A stretch of DNA of 64,000 nt from an uncultured Streptomyces sp. (GTDB lineage: Bacteria > Actinomycetota > Actinomycetes > Streptomycetales > Streptomycetaceae), in the NCBI RefSeq assembly GCF_947488945.1, contig NZ_CANLBS010000007.1, positions 248,001 to 312,000 on the forward strand, read 5' to 3'. Both the position numbers and the translations under genes were made by a program. Shown here one piece after another: positions 31,714-41,835 of this stretch. The notes beneath the pieces were generated by a model that saw only the letters and a program-made list of their open reading frames with translations, was not told the origin of the DNA and searched no databases. Numbering within the stretch: the first letter of the stretch is position 1; the number at the start of each line of letters is the position of its first letter.

Positions 31714-32577
31714 CTAACCGGCGGCCGGGCCGGGCATACCCGTCTGCGGGGAGACGGCCGTCCCCTCCGCCGCCGACGCCGGGGCCGGCACGGCCGGGGC
31801 GGGGACGGGCGCCGGGGCGGGGACGGGCGCCGGGGCGGGGACGGGGGCCGGGGCGGGCACGTCGGCGCGGGGCGCCACGACCCCGGGCGTCCCGCCGGTC
31901 GCGGCCGCCTCCCCGAACACGATCGCCTCCAGCGCACCCGCGGCGTCGCGGTCCAGCAGCACCACCGAGGCGCACCCGTCCGGCAGCCCGCCGCCGGCGA
32001 TCCCGGCGAGCAGCCGGGCCACCGCGCGCCGGTGCCGGGCGAAGGCGTACCCGGAGACTCCGCGGCCGCGTTCGCGCTGCCCGGCGCGCGCCACCTCGGG
32101 CGTCACGTCCAGCAGCACCAGGTGCAGCGCGCCGCCCCGGCGCACCGCGGCGCGGGCCAGCCACCGCCGCACCCAGGTCTGGGTCCCGCAGTCGTGCACC
32201 ACCACCGGGGCGCCGGAACGCACGGCGCGCCGCAGCCCCAGATAGTGCGCCGCCCGGACGAGCGGCCGGTAGACGGCGTAGGGCAGTAAGCCCGGCGTCA
32301 TGGCCGCCCACCGGTCCCGGGTGTCCTGCGAGTCGATCGCCCGGTCGGTCACCGCGCCCCGGATCAGCGTCGACTTCCCGCTGCCCGGCAGCCCGGAGAC
32401 CACCACCAGGTCGGCCGCGCCGAAGCGCAGCGCACCGGGCGTCCGGCCGCCGCGTCCGCGCAGGTCGCGGACGCGCGGCCCGCACCGGCCCGGCCGCTCC
32501 CGGGCCGGTGCGCCCGGCCGTGCGGGCAGCACCCCGTACACGGTCCCCGCGCCCGACGCGTCATGTTGCGACGCCAT
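31714..32577 (-). CDS. P-loop kinase-like ATPase
   Basis: A 287-residue AAA_33-type P-loop protein resembling small-molecule or tRNA kinases. The Walker A motif is VVVSGLPGSGKSTL near residue 60-73. Later come DSQDTRDRW, VVHDCGTQTWVRRWL and LVLLDVTPEVARAGQRERGR, the last a lid-type Arg-rich segment. The C-terminal ~50 residues are a Pro/Ala/Val repeat (PAPAPV units). It sits between the SseB-like genes and the glycine riboswitch. The substrate is unknown. Confidence 0.82.
   Translation of the reverse strand: MASQHDASGAGTVYGVLPARPGAPARERPGRCGPRVRDLRGRGGRTPGALRFGAADLVVVSGLPGSGKSTLIRGAVTDRAIDSQDTRDRWAAMTPGLLPYAVYRPLVRAAHYLGLRRAVRSGAPVVVHDCGTQTWVRRWLARAAVRRGGALHLVLLDVTPEVARAGQRERGRGVSGYAFARHRRAVARLLAGIAGGGLPDGCASVVLLDRDAAGALEAIVFGEAAATGGTPGVVAPRADVPAPAPVPAPAPVPAPAPVPAPAVPAPASAAEGTAVSPQTGMPGPAAG
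31785..31860 (-). repeat. PAPAPV-coding repeat in the P-loop protein tail
   Basis: The plus-strand unit gggacgggcgccggggc repeats about four times and encodes PAPAPV units on the minus strand. It forms the disordered C-terminus of the kinase-like protein. Confidence 0.7.
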
Positions 32578-32789
32578 CGCCCGTCCCCTTTCGGTCACCC
32601 GACACCTCTCATGAAGTGTAAAGAAATGGTAATGCGGAGCAACCGGTCCGGCGGACGGCCGCGTGTCGCGACCGCGGCCCACCCTCCCCCTTCGCGCCCC
32701 TCCCCCGTGCCGGAACCCACCTGCCGCCGCACCCGGCCGCCATGCGTGCGATGATGGCCGCGCCAACTGCATACAGGCCGTTTGAATCC
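32578..32789. other. Divergent intergenic region before the riboswitch
   Basis: About 210 bases. The AT-richer stretch near 32610-32640 (tgtaaagaaatggtaatgc) is the likely promoter area for the gcvT leader on the plus strand and/or the kinase-like gene on the minus strand. No gene is visible. Confidence 0.45.
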
Positions 32790-32995
32790 ACGCGGGAGAG
32801 TTCCGGCCCCCCGTGTGTGCCGGGCGCCGAAGGAGCAAGATCCTCCCTTGAATCTCTCAGGCCCCGTACCGCGTGGATGAGGCAGATCTGAAAAGCGGGC
32901 CGGTTCCGTCCGGCTCCACCCAAGGTGCAAGCCGGCCCCGTCTCCGTGCGGGGAGTCTTCGGCGAACCTCTCAGGTTCGATGACAGATGGGGAGG
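32790..32995 (+). promoter_or_regulatory. Tandem glycine riboswitch upstream of gcvT
   Basis: Two consecutive glycine-aptamer-like units. The first runs from gcgggagagttcc through gcgccgaaggagcaa to tgaatctctcaggcccc. The second starts near ggcagatctgaaaagcg and includes acccaaggtgcaagccggc, then ggagtcttcggcgaacctctcaggttc and ends about gacagatgggg. The GGAGAG ... CCGAAGGAGCAA ... CTCTCAGG pattern and its recurrence are the hallmark of this class, which senses glycine cooperatively and controls glycine-cleavage genes. The gcvT start codon lies 45 bases further on. Confidence 0.9.
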
Positions 32996-33039
32996 GATCG
33001 TCCTCGTCGTCATGCCCTGCGCCCTGGGAGTCACCCTTC

Positions 33040-34161
33040 ATGAGTACTGTCCCCCGCACGACCGCCCTCGATGCGCTGCATCGATCGCTGGGCGCCACCA
33101 TGACCGACTTCGCGGGCTGGGACATGCCGCTGCGGTACGCCAGTGAGCGCGAGGAGCACCAGGCGGTGCGCACCCGCGCCGGGCTGTTCGATCTCTCGCA
33201 CATGGGCGAGATCACCGTCTCGGGCCCGCGGGCCGTCGACTTCCTGAACCACGCGCTGGTCGGCAACATCGCCACGGTCGGCGTCGGCCGGGCCCGGTAC
33301 ACGATGATCGTCCGCGAGGACGGCGGCATCCTCGACGACCTGATCGTCTACCGCCTCGAAGAGACCGGGTACCTGGTCGTCGCCAACGCGGGCAACGCGC
33401 AGACCGTGCTGGACACCCTCACCGAGCGGGCCGCCGGCTTCGGGGACGGCGTGGAGGTACGCGACGACCGCGACGCGTACGCCCTGATCGCCGTCCAGGG
33501 CCCGGAGTCCCCCGCCGTCCTCGCGGCGGTCACCGACGCCGATCTGGACGGCCTGAAGTACTACGCGGGCCTGCCGGGCACCGTCGCCGGCGTCCCGGCG
33601 CTGATCGCGCGCACCGGGTACACCGGCGAGGACGGCTTCGAACTGTTCGTCGCCCCCGAGCACGCCGAGCGGCTGTGGCAGGCGCTGACCGAGGCCGGCG
33701 CGCCGCACGGGCTGATCCCCTGCGGGCTCTCCTGCCGCGACACGCTGCGCCTGGAGGCCGGCATGCCGCTGTACGGCCACGAGCTGACCCGGGAGCTGAC
33801 CCCGTTCGACGCCGGGCTCGGCCGGGTGGTGAAGTTCGAGAAGGACGGTGACTTCGTCGGCCGGGAGGCGCTGGCCGCCGCCGCCGAGCGCGCCGAGACC
33901 GCCCCGCCGCGCAAGCTGGTCGGCCTGGTCGCCGAGGGCCGCCGGGTGCCGCGCGCCGGGTTCTCCGTCGTCGCCGACGGCAAGGTGATCGGCGAGGTCA
34001 CCTCCGGCGCCCCTTCGCCCACCCTCGGCAAGCCGATCGCCATAGCCTACGTGGACGCGGCCTTCGCCGCGCCCGGCACGGCCGGCGTCGGCGTGGACAT
34101 CCGGGGCAGCCACGAACCGTACGAGGTCGTGGCCCTGCCCTTCTACAAGCGTCAGAAGTGA
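33040..34161 (+). CDS. gcvT: Glycine cleavage system T protein (aminomethyltransferase)
   Basis: A 373-residue enzyme that takes the aminomethyl group from lipoylated H protein and gives methylene-tetrahydrofolate and ammonia. It starts with TTALDALHRSLGATMTDFAG, has DLSHMGEITVSG, the folate-site segment ARTGYTGEDGFELFV and the Arg-containing SCRDTLRLEAGMPLYGHEL; the C-terminal domain ends EVVALPFYKR. The ATG at 33040 follows the glycine riboswitch, so expression is probably turned on by glycine. gcvH, glyA and sdaA follow; gcvP is not in the window. Confidence 0.96.
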   Translation: MSTVPRTTALDALHRSLGATMTDFAGWDMPLRYASEREEHQAVRTRAGLFDLSHMGEITVSGPRAVDFLNHALVGNIATVGVGRARYTMIVREDGGILDDLIVYRLEETGYLVVANAGNAQTVLDTLTERAAGFGDGVEVRDDRDAYALIAVQGPESPAVLAAVTDADLDGLKYYAGLPGTVAGVPALIARTGYTGEDGFELFVAPEHAERLWQALTEAGAPHGLIPCGLSCRDTLRLEAGMPLYGHELTRELTPFDAGLGRVVKFEKDGDFVGREALAAAAERAETAPPRKLVGLVAEGRRVPRAGFSVVADGKVIGEVTSGAPSPTLGKPIAIAYVDAAFAAPGTAGVGVDIRGSHEPYEVVALPFYKRQK

Positions 34162-34261
34162 CATCCGGGACATCCCGCACGGATGAACGTGACGCATTCG
34201 CGTCTCACCCCGTAAGACCCCCGTTCACCAGCACTCCCCCGCGTACAGGAGAATTCAGACC

Positions 34262-34639
34262 ATGAGCAACCCCCAGCAGCTGCGGTACAGCGAGGAGCAC
34301 GAGTGGCTGTCGGCCGTCGAGGACGGCGTGGCCACGGTCGGCATCACGGAGTACGCGGCCAACGCGCTCGGTGACGTCGTCTACGCCCAGCTCCCGGAGG
34401 TCGGTGCCACCGTGACCGCGGGCGAGACCTGCGGCGAGCTGGAGTCGACCAAGTCGGTCAGCGACCTGTATTCGCCGGTCACCGGTGAGGTCACCGCGGC
34501 CAACCAGGACGTCGTGGACGACCCCTCGCTGGTGAACTCCGCTCCTTTCGAGGGCGGCTGGCTGTTCAAGGTGCGTGTCGCGGAGGAGCCGCAGGGCCTG
34601 CTCTCCGCCGACGCGTACACCGCGTTCTCCGGCAACTGA
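34262..34639 (+). CDS. gcvH: Glycine cleavage system H protein
   Basis: The 125-residue lipoyl carrier of the glycine cleavage system. The lipoylated lysine is in [15 protein letters not shown] at about residue 63, in the usual beta-hairpin, with the common ending [13 protein letters not shown] (34249-34253) lies 8 bases before the ATG. It follows gcvT by 100 bases and precedes glyA by 18. Confidence 0.97.
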   Translation: MSNPQQLRYSEEHEWLSAVEDGVATVGITEYAANALGDVVYAQLPEVGATVTAGETCGELESTKSVSDLYSPVTGEVTAANQDVVDDPSLVNSAPFEGGWLFKVRVAEEPQGLLSADAYTAFSGN

Positions 34640-34657
34640 GACCTTAGGGACCCCCCG

Positions 34658-35917
34658 ATGTCGCTTCTGAACTCCTCCCTCCACGAGCTGGACCCGGACG
34701 TCGCCGCCGCCGTCGACGCCGAGCTCCACCGCCAGCAGTCCACCCTCGAAATGATCGCGTCGGAGAACTTCGCTCCGGTCGCCGTCATGGAGGCCCAAGG
34801 CTCCGTCCTCACCAACAAGTACGCCGAGGGCTACCCGGGTCGCCGCTACTACGGCGGCTGCGAGCACGTCGACGTGGTCGAGCAGATCGCGATCGACCGC
34901 GTCAAGGCGCTGTTCGGCGCCGAGGCCGCGAACGTGCAGCCGCACTCGGGCGCGCAGGCCAACGCCGCCGCGATGTTCGCGCTGCTCCAGCCGGGCGACA
35001 CGATCATGGGCCTGAACCTGGCCCACGGCGGTCACCTGACCCACGGCATGAAGATCAATTTCTCCGGCAAGCTCTACAACGTGGTCCCGTACCACGTCGA
35101 CGAGACCGGCGTCGTGGACATGGACGAGGTCGAGCGGCTCGCCAAGGAGTCCCAGCCGAAGCTGATCGTCGCCGGCTGGTCCGCCTACCCGCGCCAGCTC
35201 GACTTCGCCGCCTTCCGCCGCATCGCGGACGAGGTCGGCGCGTACCTGATGGTCGACATGGCGCACTTCGCGGGCCTGGTCGCCGCGGGTCTGCACCCGA
35301 ACCCGGTGCCGCACGCCCACGTCGTGACCACCACCACGCACAAGACCCTCGGCGGTCCGCGCGGCGGCGTGATCCTGTCCACCCAGGAACTCGCCAAGAA
35401 GATCAACTCGGCGGTCTTCCCGGGCCAGCAGGGCGGTCCGCTGGAGCACGTGATCGCGGCCAAGGCGGTCTCCTTCAAGGTCGCGGCGTCCGAGGAGTTC
35501 AAGGAGCGCCAGCAGCGCACCCTGGACGGCGCCCGCATCCTCGCCGAGCGTCTGGTGCAGCCGGACGTCACCGAGGTCGGCGTCTCCGTCCTGTCGGGCG
35601 GCACGGACGTGCACCTGGTCCTGGTGGACCTGCGCAACTCGGAGCTGGACGGCCGCCAGGCCGAGGACCGGCTGCACGAGCTGGGCATCACGGTCAACCG
35701 GAACGCCATCCCCAACGACCCGCGCCCGCCGATGACCACCTCCGGTCTGCGCATCGGCACCCCGGCCCTGGCCACCCGCGGCTTCCAGGCCGAGGACTTC
35801 ACCGAGGTCGCGGAGATCATCGCCGCCGCCCTCAAGCCGGAGTACGACGCCGAGGCGCTGAAGGCCCGGGTCTCCGCCTTGGCCGGCAAGTTCCCGCTGT
35901 ACCCGAACGTGAAGTAG
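34658..35917 (+). CDS. glyA: Serine hydroxymethyltransferase
   Basis: A 419-residue PLP enzyme that interconverts serine and glycine with tetrahydrofolate. Landmarks are [49 protein letters not shown], and the PLP-lysine motif [16 protein letters not shown]. It follows gcvH by 18 bases and is followed by a clear hairpin. Together with gcvT/H and sdaA it links glycine breakdown to serine and pyruvate. Confidence 0.97.
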   Translation: MSLLNSSLHELDPDVAAAVDAELHRQQSTLEMIASENFAPVAVMEAQGSVLTNKYAEGYPGRRYYGGCEHVDVVEQIAIDRVKALFGAEAANVQPHSGAQANAAAMFALLQPGDTIMGLNLAHGGHLTHGMKINFSGKLYNVVPYHVDETGVVDMDEVERLAKESQPKLIVAGWSAYPRQLDFAAFRRIADEVGAYLMVDMAHFAGLVAAGLHPNPVPHAHVVTTTTHKTLGGPRGGVILSTQELAKKINSAVFPGQQGGPLEHVIAAKAVSFKVAASEEFKERQQRTLDGARILAERLVQPDVTEVGVSVLSGGTDVHLVLVDLRNSELDGRQAEDRLHELGITVNRNAIPNDPRPPMTTSGLRIGTPALATRGFQAEDFTEVAEIIAAALKPEYDAEALKARVSALAGKFPLYPNVK

Positions 35918-35960
35918 CCACCGCGGACGCGTCGGTCCTGCGGGGCCGGCCCCCGCGTCC

Positions 35961-36001
35961 GGCGCAGCGGGCGGGGTCCGAAAGGGTCCCGCCCGCGCTG
36001 C
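35961..36001 (+). terminator. Terminator after glyA
   Basis: A GC-rich hairpin: gcagcgggcgggg at 35964-35976 can pair with cccgcccgcgctgc at about 35988-36001, with one bulge and the loop tccgaaagggtc. It lies about 45 bases after the glyA stop. Confidence 0.72.
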
Positions 36002-36241
36002 TTCCCCGCACCGCCGATCCCCTCGGCCCGCGCCGCCCCGGCCGCCCGCCGCGGCCCGTACCACCTGTTCGGCCCGCTCCTCCCGCTCGGCCCGAAGCGC
36101 CCGCTCCGCCCGTACTTCACGCCCCGCCCCGCACCGGCCCCACCGGGCCCCCGCACCCGGGCCGCGCGTCCACCACCCCCGGACGACGGCCACCCGCAAC
36201 GCCGACGGACAGCGCCGTCCGCCAACCCCTAGGAGTCTCCC
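36002..36241. other. Intergenic region before sdaA
   Basis: About 240 bases, very C-rich (runs like ccgcccgcc), with no reading frame I can support. The sdaA promoter is expected here; no clear hexamers were seen. The ribosome site taggagtct is 6 bases before the sdaA GTG. Confidence 0.4.
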
Positions 36242-37627
<1,386 letters not shown>

Positions 37628-37634
37628 GCAGATG

Positions 37635-37677
37635 GGCCCTGACCAGCGCGTTCGCATCTTTCAGCGCTGTCAGGGCC
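37635..37677 (+). terminator. Inverted repeat just after sdaA (terminator or attachment region)
   Basis: ggccctgaccagcgc at 37635-37649 pairs with gcgctgtcagggcc at 37664-37677 (one bulged C, 14-base loop). It lies 8 bases past the sdaA stop and could end its transcript. Because the accessory region begins here, the same dyad could be part of an integration site. Confidence 0.65.
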
Positions 37678-38121
37678 TTCCCTGCTTACCCGGCGAAAAG
37701 TCCCTGGAATCTCCCTGGGACAGACATGAAAGTCCCTGAAAAGTCCCTGGGATGTCCCCACTCTGTGACGATCCCGCCGGCCCTCCGGCTGATCGGACAC
37801 GACGGAACCGCTTGCGTAGGTCCTGAGGTAGGGTCTACCACTGGCCGTCACCTCTTCATCCGGCTGCGCCAGTTCCACCATCACCAGGCAGGACGATCAA
37901 CCTCCGCCATGCGATTTCTCGACGGCTGGCGCCAGCCGAACGCTTCCTCATGCCCCTTTCCGCGAGACCGGCAGCTCCAGAATGCTGGCGCTCTCACGAT
38001 CGGATTGGCGGTGATCCGGGGGCAGGGTGCTTTAGGCGGCCAAGCCTCTGCCGCACGATCGTAGCAAGGCCCGGAAGGACTGGGCGGCCAAATTACGGCT
38101 CATCCGAGCGTTTCACCGAAG
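37678..38121. other. Junction between core genome and accessory island; no gene seen
   Basis: About 440 bases without a supportable gene. At 37699-37755 the element aagtccctg recurs three times, with a related tctccctgggac between (aagtccctggaa, aagtccctgaa, aagtccctgggat). A short dyad ggtagggtctacc lies near 37830. Base composition drops relative to sdaA, and plus- and minus-strand frames are short. I read this as the left border of an integrated element; no integrase or tRNA is visible. Confidence 0.5.
37923..37938. promoter_or_regulatory. Perfect 16-base palindrome cggctggcgccagccg
   Basis: An uninterrupted perfect palindrome in the non-coding junction region. It could be a protein-binding site for a regulator or recombination protein of the element. 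No neighbour gene gives a direct clue. Confidence 0.4.
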
Positions 38122-39474
38122 CTATTCGGAAACTCTTCCCTTGCTCACCTCGCCTCGACGCTTGATCATGTCGCGCGAAATTCTCTCAAGGACCGCGTCG
38201 GCATCAGGGTCATCGAACCCCATCCGCCCGGTTTGACGGTTATACCTATTGACCAGAACTTGCGGCCACGGCGAGGCAAGTCCACTGATCCTTGCATATT
38301 CACCCATCTCGGACTCTGTCGGAGTCTTGACATGCTGGAGATCAATCAAAAGGTCCGGAACTGTGAAGAACTGCGGCAGGTGGAAGTACCGATCGTGACG
38401 CCCGAGAATAATTCGCCTGCTTTCTGCGCGCAAGTCACTGGAATTCTTTTTCAGCTTCATACGACGCCCCTTCTCTTCCGGATTCCATCCGCCCCGCGGA
38501 GGTATATCCTTTTCGATACTCCTCCATTCCGGCTCAATCACGCTCCAGGCGCGAAACGGGTCAACCTCAAGAAGAGGAGATGCGGCCACCAAAAGATGCC
38601 TGTCCGCCTTTCCATTGGCAAGGTCACATCCAGGCGTGAGCTGCACCCAATAACGCTGCGTATCCGCATGCAACAGAAGGTCACCCGTGTCAAAATTATC
38701 CCCAATGGGGGGGATCACGTAAATCCGAGACGGATGCCAATTACTAGGCAATTCCAGCGCACGCCCCACAGGGCCGCGCAGGCGATCCTCTCCATCGAGA
38801 GACAGGGTCAATTCCAGTGACCGCGTCAGACGAGCGGTTAGGAATGTGATCTTCTCCTCAGCATCGTAGTTTCCCAGCGAGGCCCACTGCTTTGAGATAT
38901 CCCAGAGATACTCTCGGGTCACCTCGCGAACATGGTCTGCAAGGCCCCTGACGGCAATAGGCAATCCGCTGTCGAACGCCGCCTTCACAGCATTGATCAA
39001 AACGTCGGTGTGCTCCTCTTTGCCCACGACCTGGACGACGGGCGGCTGGGCCAGCGGCTCGACCCGCTCCGTGTATGCGGTGTAAAAGACGACTGGCACA
39101 AACCGCGTGGACTTCAAGTTGTCCAGAATCAGCTCGCCAGCGTCGTCCCTTCCCTCGTCGTCACGCACATCCAGAATTACGACATCGACAGTCTGCGCAC
39201 TCAACACCTCCTCCGCTTGGGAGAATTCAGCGACCGGGATCACTCGCGGTGCGCGGCCATATGCAACATCCGACCGACGAAGCTGATCCTCTACATCCTT
39301 TCGGAAGTCCTCGTTATCCTCCACGATGACAACAGTCCACTCAGGACTGGGCTCAGGGAACGCGATAGTCAGATCCGGAATGTCCGGCTCCACGTCATCG
39401 TCGTTCCCGCCGTCCACGGCGTAATCAACTTCGGTTACGCCCTCCCCGGCTACACCATCTGCGATTGCACTCAC
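38122..39474 (-). CDS. Response regulator receiver protein with unknown output domain
   Basis: A 450-residue protein. After an acidic leader of ~45 residues there is a CheY-like receiver (about 46-170): VVIVEDNEDFRKDVEDQL supplies the acidic pocket, VVILDVRDDEG the phospho-acceptor Asp, FYTAYTERV the switch position and VVGKEEH the conserved Lys. The remaining ~270 residues are not a known DNA-binding domain to my eye; they contain IYVIPPIGDNFDTGDLLLH, YWVQLTPGCDLANGKADRHL and a basic region RMKLKKNSSDLRAESRR. The GTG start overlaps the kinase stop (GTGA) with AGGAG 6 bases upstream. The composition is less GC-rich than the core genes. It is presumably phosphorylated by the adjacent kinase. 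Confidence 0.8.
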   Translation of the reverse strand: MSAIADGVAGEGVTEVDYAVDGGNDDDVEPDIPDLTIAFPEPSPEWTVVIVEDNEDFRKDVEDQLRRSDVAYGRAPRVIPVAEFSQAEEVLSAQTVDVVILDVRDDEGRDDAGELILDNLKSTRFVPVVFYTAYTERVEPLAQPPVVQVVGKEEHTDVLINAVKAAFDSGLPIAVRGLADHVREVTREYLWDISKQWASLGNYDAEEKITFLTARLTRSLELTLSLDGEDRLRGPVGRALELPSNWHPSRIYVIPPIGDNFDTGDLLLHADTQRYWVQLTPGCDLANGKADRHLLVAASPLLEVDPFRAWSVIEPEWRSIEKDIPPRGGWNPEEKGRRMKLKKNSSDLRAESRRIILGRHDRYFHLPQFFTVPDLLIDLQHVKTPTESEMGEYARISGLASPWPQVLVNRYNRQTGRMGFDDPDADAVLERISRDMIKRRGEVSKGRVSE

Positions 39475-41612
39475 ACTCGTCTCCTAAAGGTCACCTGGAA
39501 AGCTGCTCCGCCAAGCCGACTGTCCACAAGATCAAGCACCCCACCGTAGGCGTCAGCGACACGCTCACCCACGATTGCCAGCCCGAGGCCTCCACCATTC
39601 GGTTTGCTGGAATAATAGGGCTCGAAGATGAGGTCACGAATCTCGGCCGGCACCCCGGGTCCACTGTCATCGATCACCAATGCCAAGGCCCCGTCTTCCA
39701 GTCTCTCCACTTTAAGCTCCACATACCGCGAACCCCTCGGGACCTGCTGAATCCAATAGAGAGAGTTGTCGAGCAAGTTAATAACGACTTCTTGCAGCTC
39801 GGCGGGATCAAGGGTGACGATCTCATCGACACCAGTTACTGTGACATCAGCACCGACCTTTGCGGCACGGCTTGCAAGAACGTCGACGGCCGAATTGACT
39901 GTCTCCAGCATGCTGACTTTCTTGGGCCGACCCCGGCGACGCCCTCCAAAGGGCGCAATGCGCTTGAACAGCTGGGCCAAGTAATCCGCTTGTTTATCGG
40001 CCGTACTAACGAGGCCGACGGCCTCGTCACGAAGCTCGCAAGCGTCAGCGTCGGCCAGCAACCGCCCCGCATCCCGGGTAACCCGGCGAATCCGCCCGAC
40101 AGATGACTGTCCATCATGCACAACCTCGTCAACGAGTCTGCCGAGCGTAGCGAGCCTCTGATAGCGGGCAAGCACCTCGCGAACGTGCTCCACGCCCGCG
40201 TTGATCCTGCGCTCTGCGTTGGCGACTACAGCTGCCAGCGCGCGGTCGTTGGGGTGCGATTTGCGAACGGCTTCTGCGACATCGGTGATATCAATTTCGT
40301 CAAATAGGCCGCGCCCCCGGGGCTCCTCAGTCTCGCGAGTCCGTTTCCGCTGCTTGAGCCGAGCGCTTTCGAGTTCCGCGATGATCTCCGTGACCGCATC
40401 CCGCAAGCCGTCATAGGCGGGGCCCTGGAGCAGCCCCTCACGGTTTGTCTGGTCGCGTAGATCGGGGTTTTCATCTGCCGAGATACTGACAGTTCCGATT
40501 ATCTGTGAGTTACTCAGACGCATCCGGGGGTTGTTTACGCGTCGGGCATCGAGCGTGAGCCAATCGTCACCACGTTCCCCGAATGGCAGAACCCGGAACC
40601 CATCGCGGTAAACGCTCACTCCAGCCCGCTGATCGAGCAGATCACGGAACTGCTTAGTTGACAGATTGAGTCCACCGTCGGCAGTCAACTGTGAGATTGC
40701 ATCTCGGTCCCGGTCATAAACCCGGAGGTCGATGGAGAAGGGGCCGCTAGTAAGCATCCCGTCAGTACCTCGGTGCTGCGCGTTGCGGTCAAGCGCCACT
40801 TGGTGCAGGTACGGAGCCCTGCCGGGGATCGTGATCTCAAGGTCCGCCGTCCCGTCGGCCGACACGGATCCGGACAGCCGATACGGGGGGTTCATCAGTT
40901 CGGTCGGAGGTTCGATCGGTCCGGCCAACGCTTCGAACTCTCGAGGCAGATCGAGCACGATCTCGAAGTCCCGGTTACCATCCGCACCCGGGGGCGCGAT
41001 GAGGCGGGAGAGATCACGACGGAGAGCAAGAAGATCTGACTCTTCCCAGCTACGCGTCAGGCCTTCCAACAGCAGCAGCGTGCCACCTGAGCGGCTCGGC
41101 AGATCGACTTGTTCCCAAAGCGCGGCCGCACGCCCGCCGTCGTGGAAGTCCACTGCCGCTCGTTCGGTCACATCGAGCTCAACTTGGTCCAGATAAACGT
41201 CTGGATCCCTGAACTGACGCCAGTCAACTCCGACTTCGACCTCGCTCGACTCGCCCCAATGCCGACTGATCAAAGTCATGGAGTCAGCCAGTCGAGCAGC
41301 TGCGAACCGCCCAACGCCCTTCTCCCCCAAGACGCGGCGACCACGCGGAGTGGTTCTCCCACGCATCCGATGCGGAGTTGCGATCTCCAACCAGATGTCC
41401 GTGACGGTTTCGGCAGTCATTCCGGATCCGTCATCCAATACCGCCAGCCCTCCATGGCCTTCTCGAAGCTCGCCGGTGAAACACAGGACAACGCAGCTCG
41501 CATCAGCGTCGTAAGCGTTCTTGACCAGCTCTACAACTGCCACAGTCTCGCTACTGATGAGTTCCGTACCGATGGTGTGAAGCAGCCTCGCACGAGGACG
41601 GAGCGTTGGCAT
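39471..41612 (-). CDS. Sensor kinase with two GHKL ATPase domains
   Basis: A 713-residue cytoplasmic protein with no membrane segments. The N-terminal part is an Hsp90/MutL-type ATPase (ELVKNAYDADASCVVL, VLDDGSGMTAETV, GEKGVGRFAAARLAD). A middle region of ~350 residues follows. Then there is a histidine-kinase-like dimerisation segment (ATLGRLVDEVVHDGQSSVGR, with a candidate phospho-His) and a second GHKL domain (EVVINLLDNSLYWIQ, VIDDSGPGVP, IFEPYYSSKPNGGGLGLAIV). AGGAGG lies 5 bases before the ATG. It pairs with the overlapping receiver gene and is divergent from the DISARM-like operon. A role as intracellular sensor for the defence island is inference. Confidence 0.85.
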   Translation of the reverse strand: MPTLRPRARLLHTIGTELISSETVAVVELVKNAYDADASCVVLCFTGELREGHGGLAVLDDGSGMTAETVTDIWLEIATPHRMRGRTTPRGRRVLGEKGVGRFAAARLADSMTLISRHWGESSEVEVGVDWRQFRDPDVYLDQVELDVTERAAVDFHDGGRAAALWEQVDLPSRSGGTLLLLEGLTRSWEESDLLALRRDLSRLIAPPGADGNRDFEIVLDLPREFEALAGPIEPPTELMNPPYRLSGSVSADGTADLEITIPGRAPYLHQVALDRNAQHRGTDGMLTSGPFSIDLRVYDRDRDAISQLTADGGLNLSTKQFRDLLDQRAGVSVYRDGFRVLPFGERGDDWLTLDARRVNNPRMRLSNSQIIGTVSISADENPDLRDQTNREGLLQGPAYDGLRDAVTEIIAELESARLKQRKRTRETEEPRGRGLFDEIDITDVAEAVRKSHPNDRALAAVVANAERRINAGVEHVREVLARYQRLATLGRLVDEVVHDGQSSVGRIRRVTRDAGRLLADADACELRDEAVGLVSTADKQADYLAQLFKRIAPFGGRRRGRPKKVSMLETVNSAVDVLASRAAKVGADVTVTGVDEIVTLDPAELQEVVINLLDNSLYWIQQVPRGSRYVELKVERLEDGALALVIDDSGPGVPAEIRDLIFEPYYSSKPNGGGLGLAIVGERVADAYGGVLDLVDSRLGGAAFQVTFRRRV

Positions 41613-41714
41613 GGTGACCTCCTGGGAGCAGATGGTAGATCACCGGGCATCCCCACGTCCGCCGCGGCTCCGATGCCCCCTTTTAACTGTTGGTGCGCTC
41701 GATGTTCCTACGGC

Positions 41715-41745
41715 ATGTACCGACACGCAGGGGGAGTCGGTACAT
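41715..41745. promoter_or_regulatory. 10-base perfect inverted repeat, likely operator
   Basis: atgtaccgac and its exact complement gtcggtacat are separated by 11 bases, so centres are 21 bases apart, i.e. two helical turns. It lies about 100 bases from the kinase gene start and 350 bases from drmA. It suits binding by a dimeric regulator. Confidence 0.5.
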
Positions 41746-41835
41746 CTGAGGGGCGGCCGCGGTGCAGAGGCGTTGGATCAAGACAGATTCTGTCAATTCC
41801 GGTCTTGTGCTTGTAACTTCAGCAGGTAGCACCGG

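Noticed and set aside
37628..37700. Possible tRNA gene as integration target (gttcgcatc resembles a T-loop)
   Set aside because: No matching acceptor, D or anticodon stems could be folded around it.
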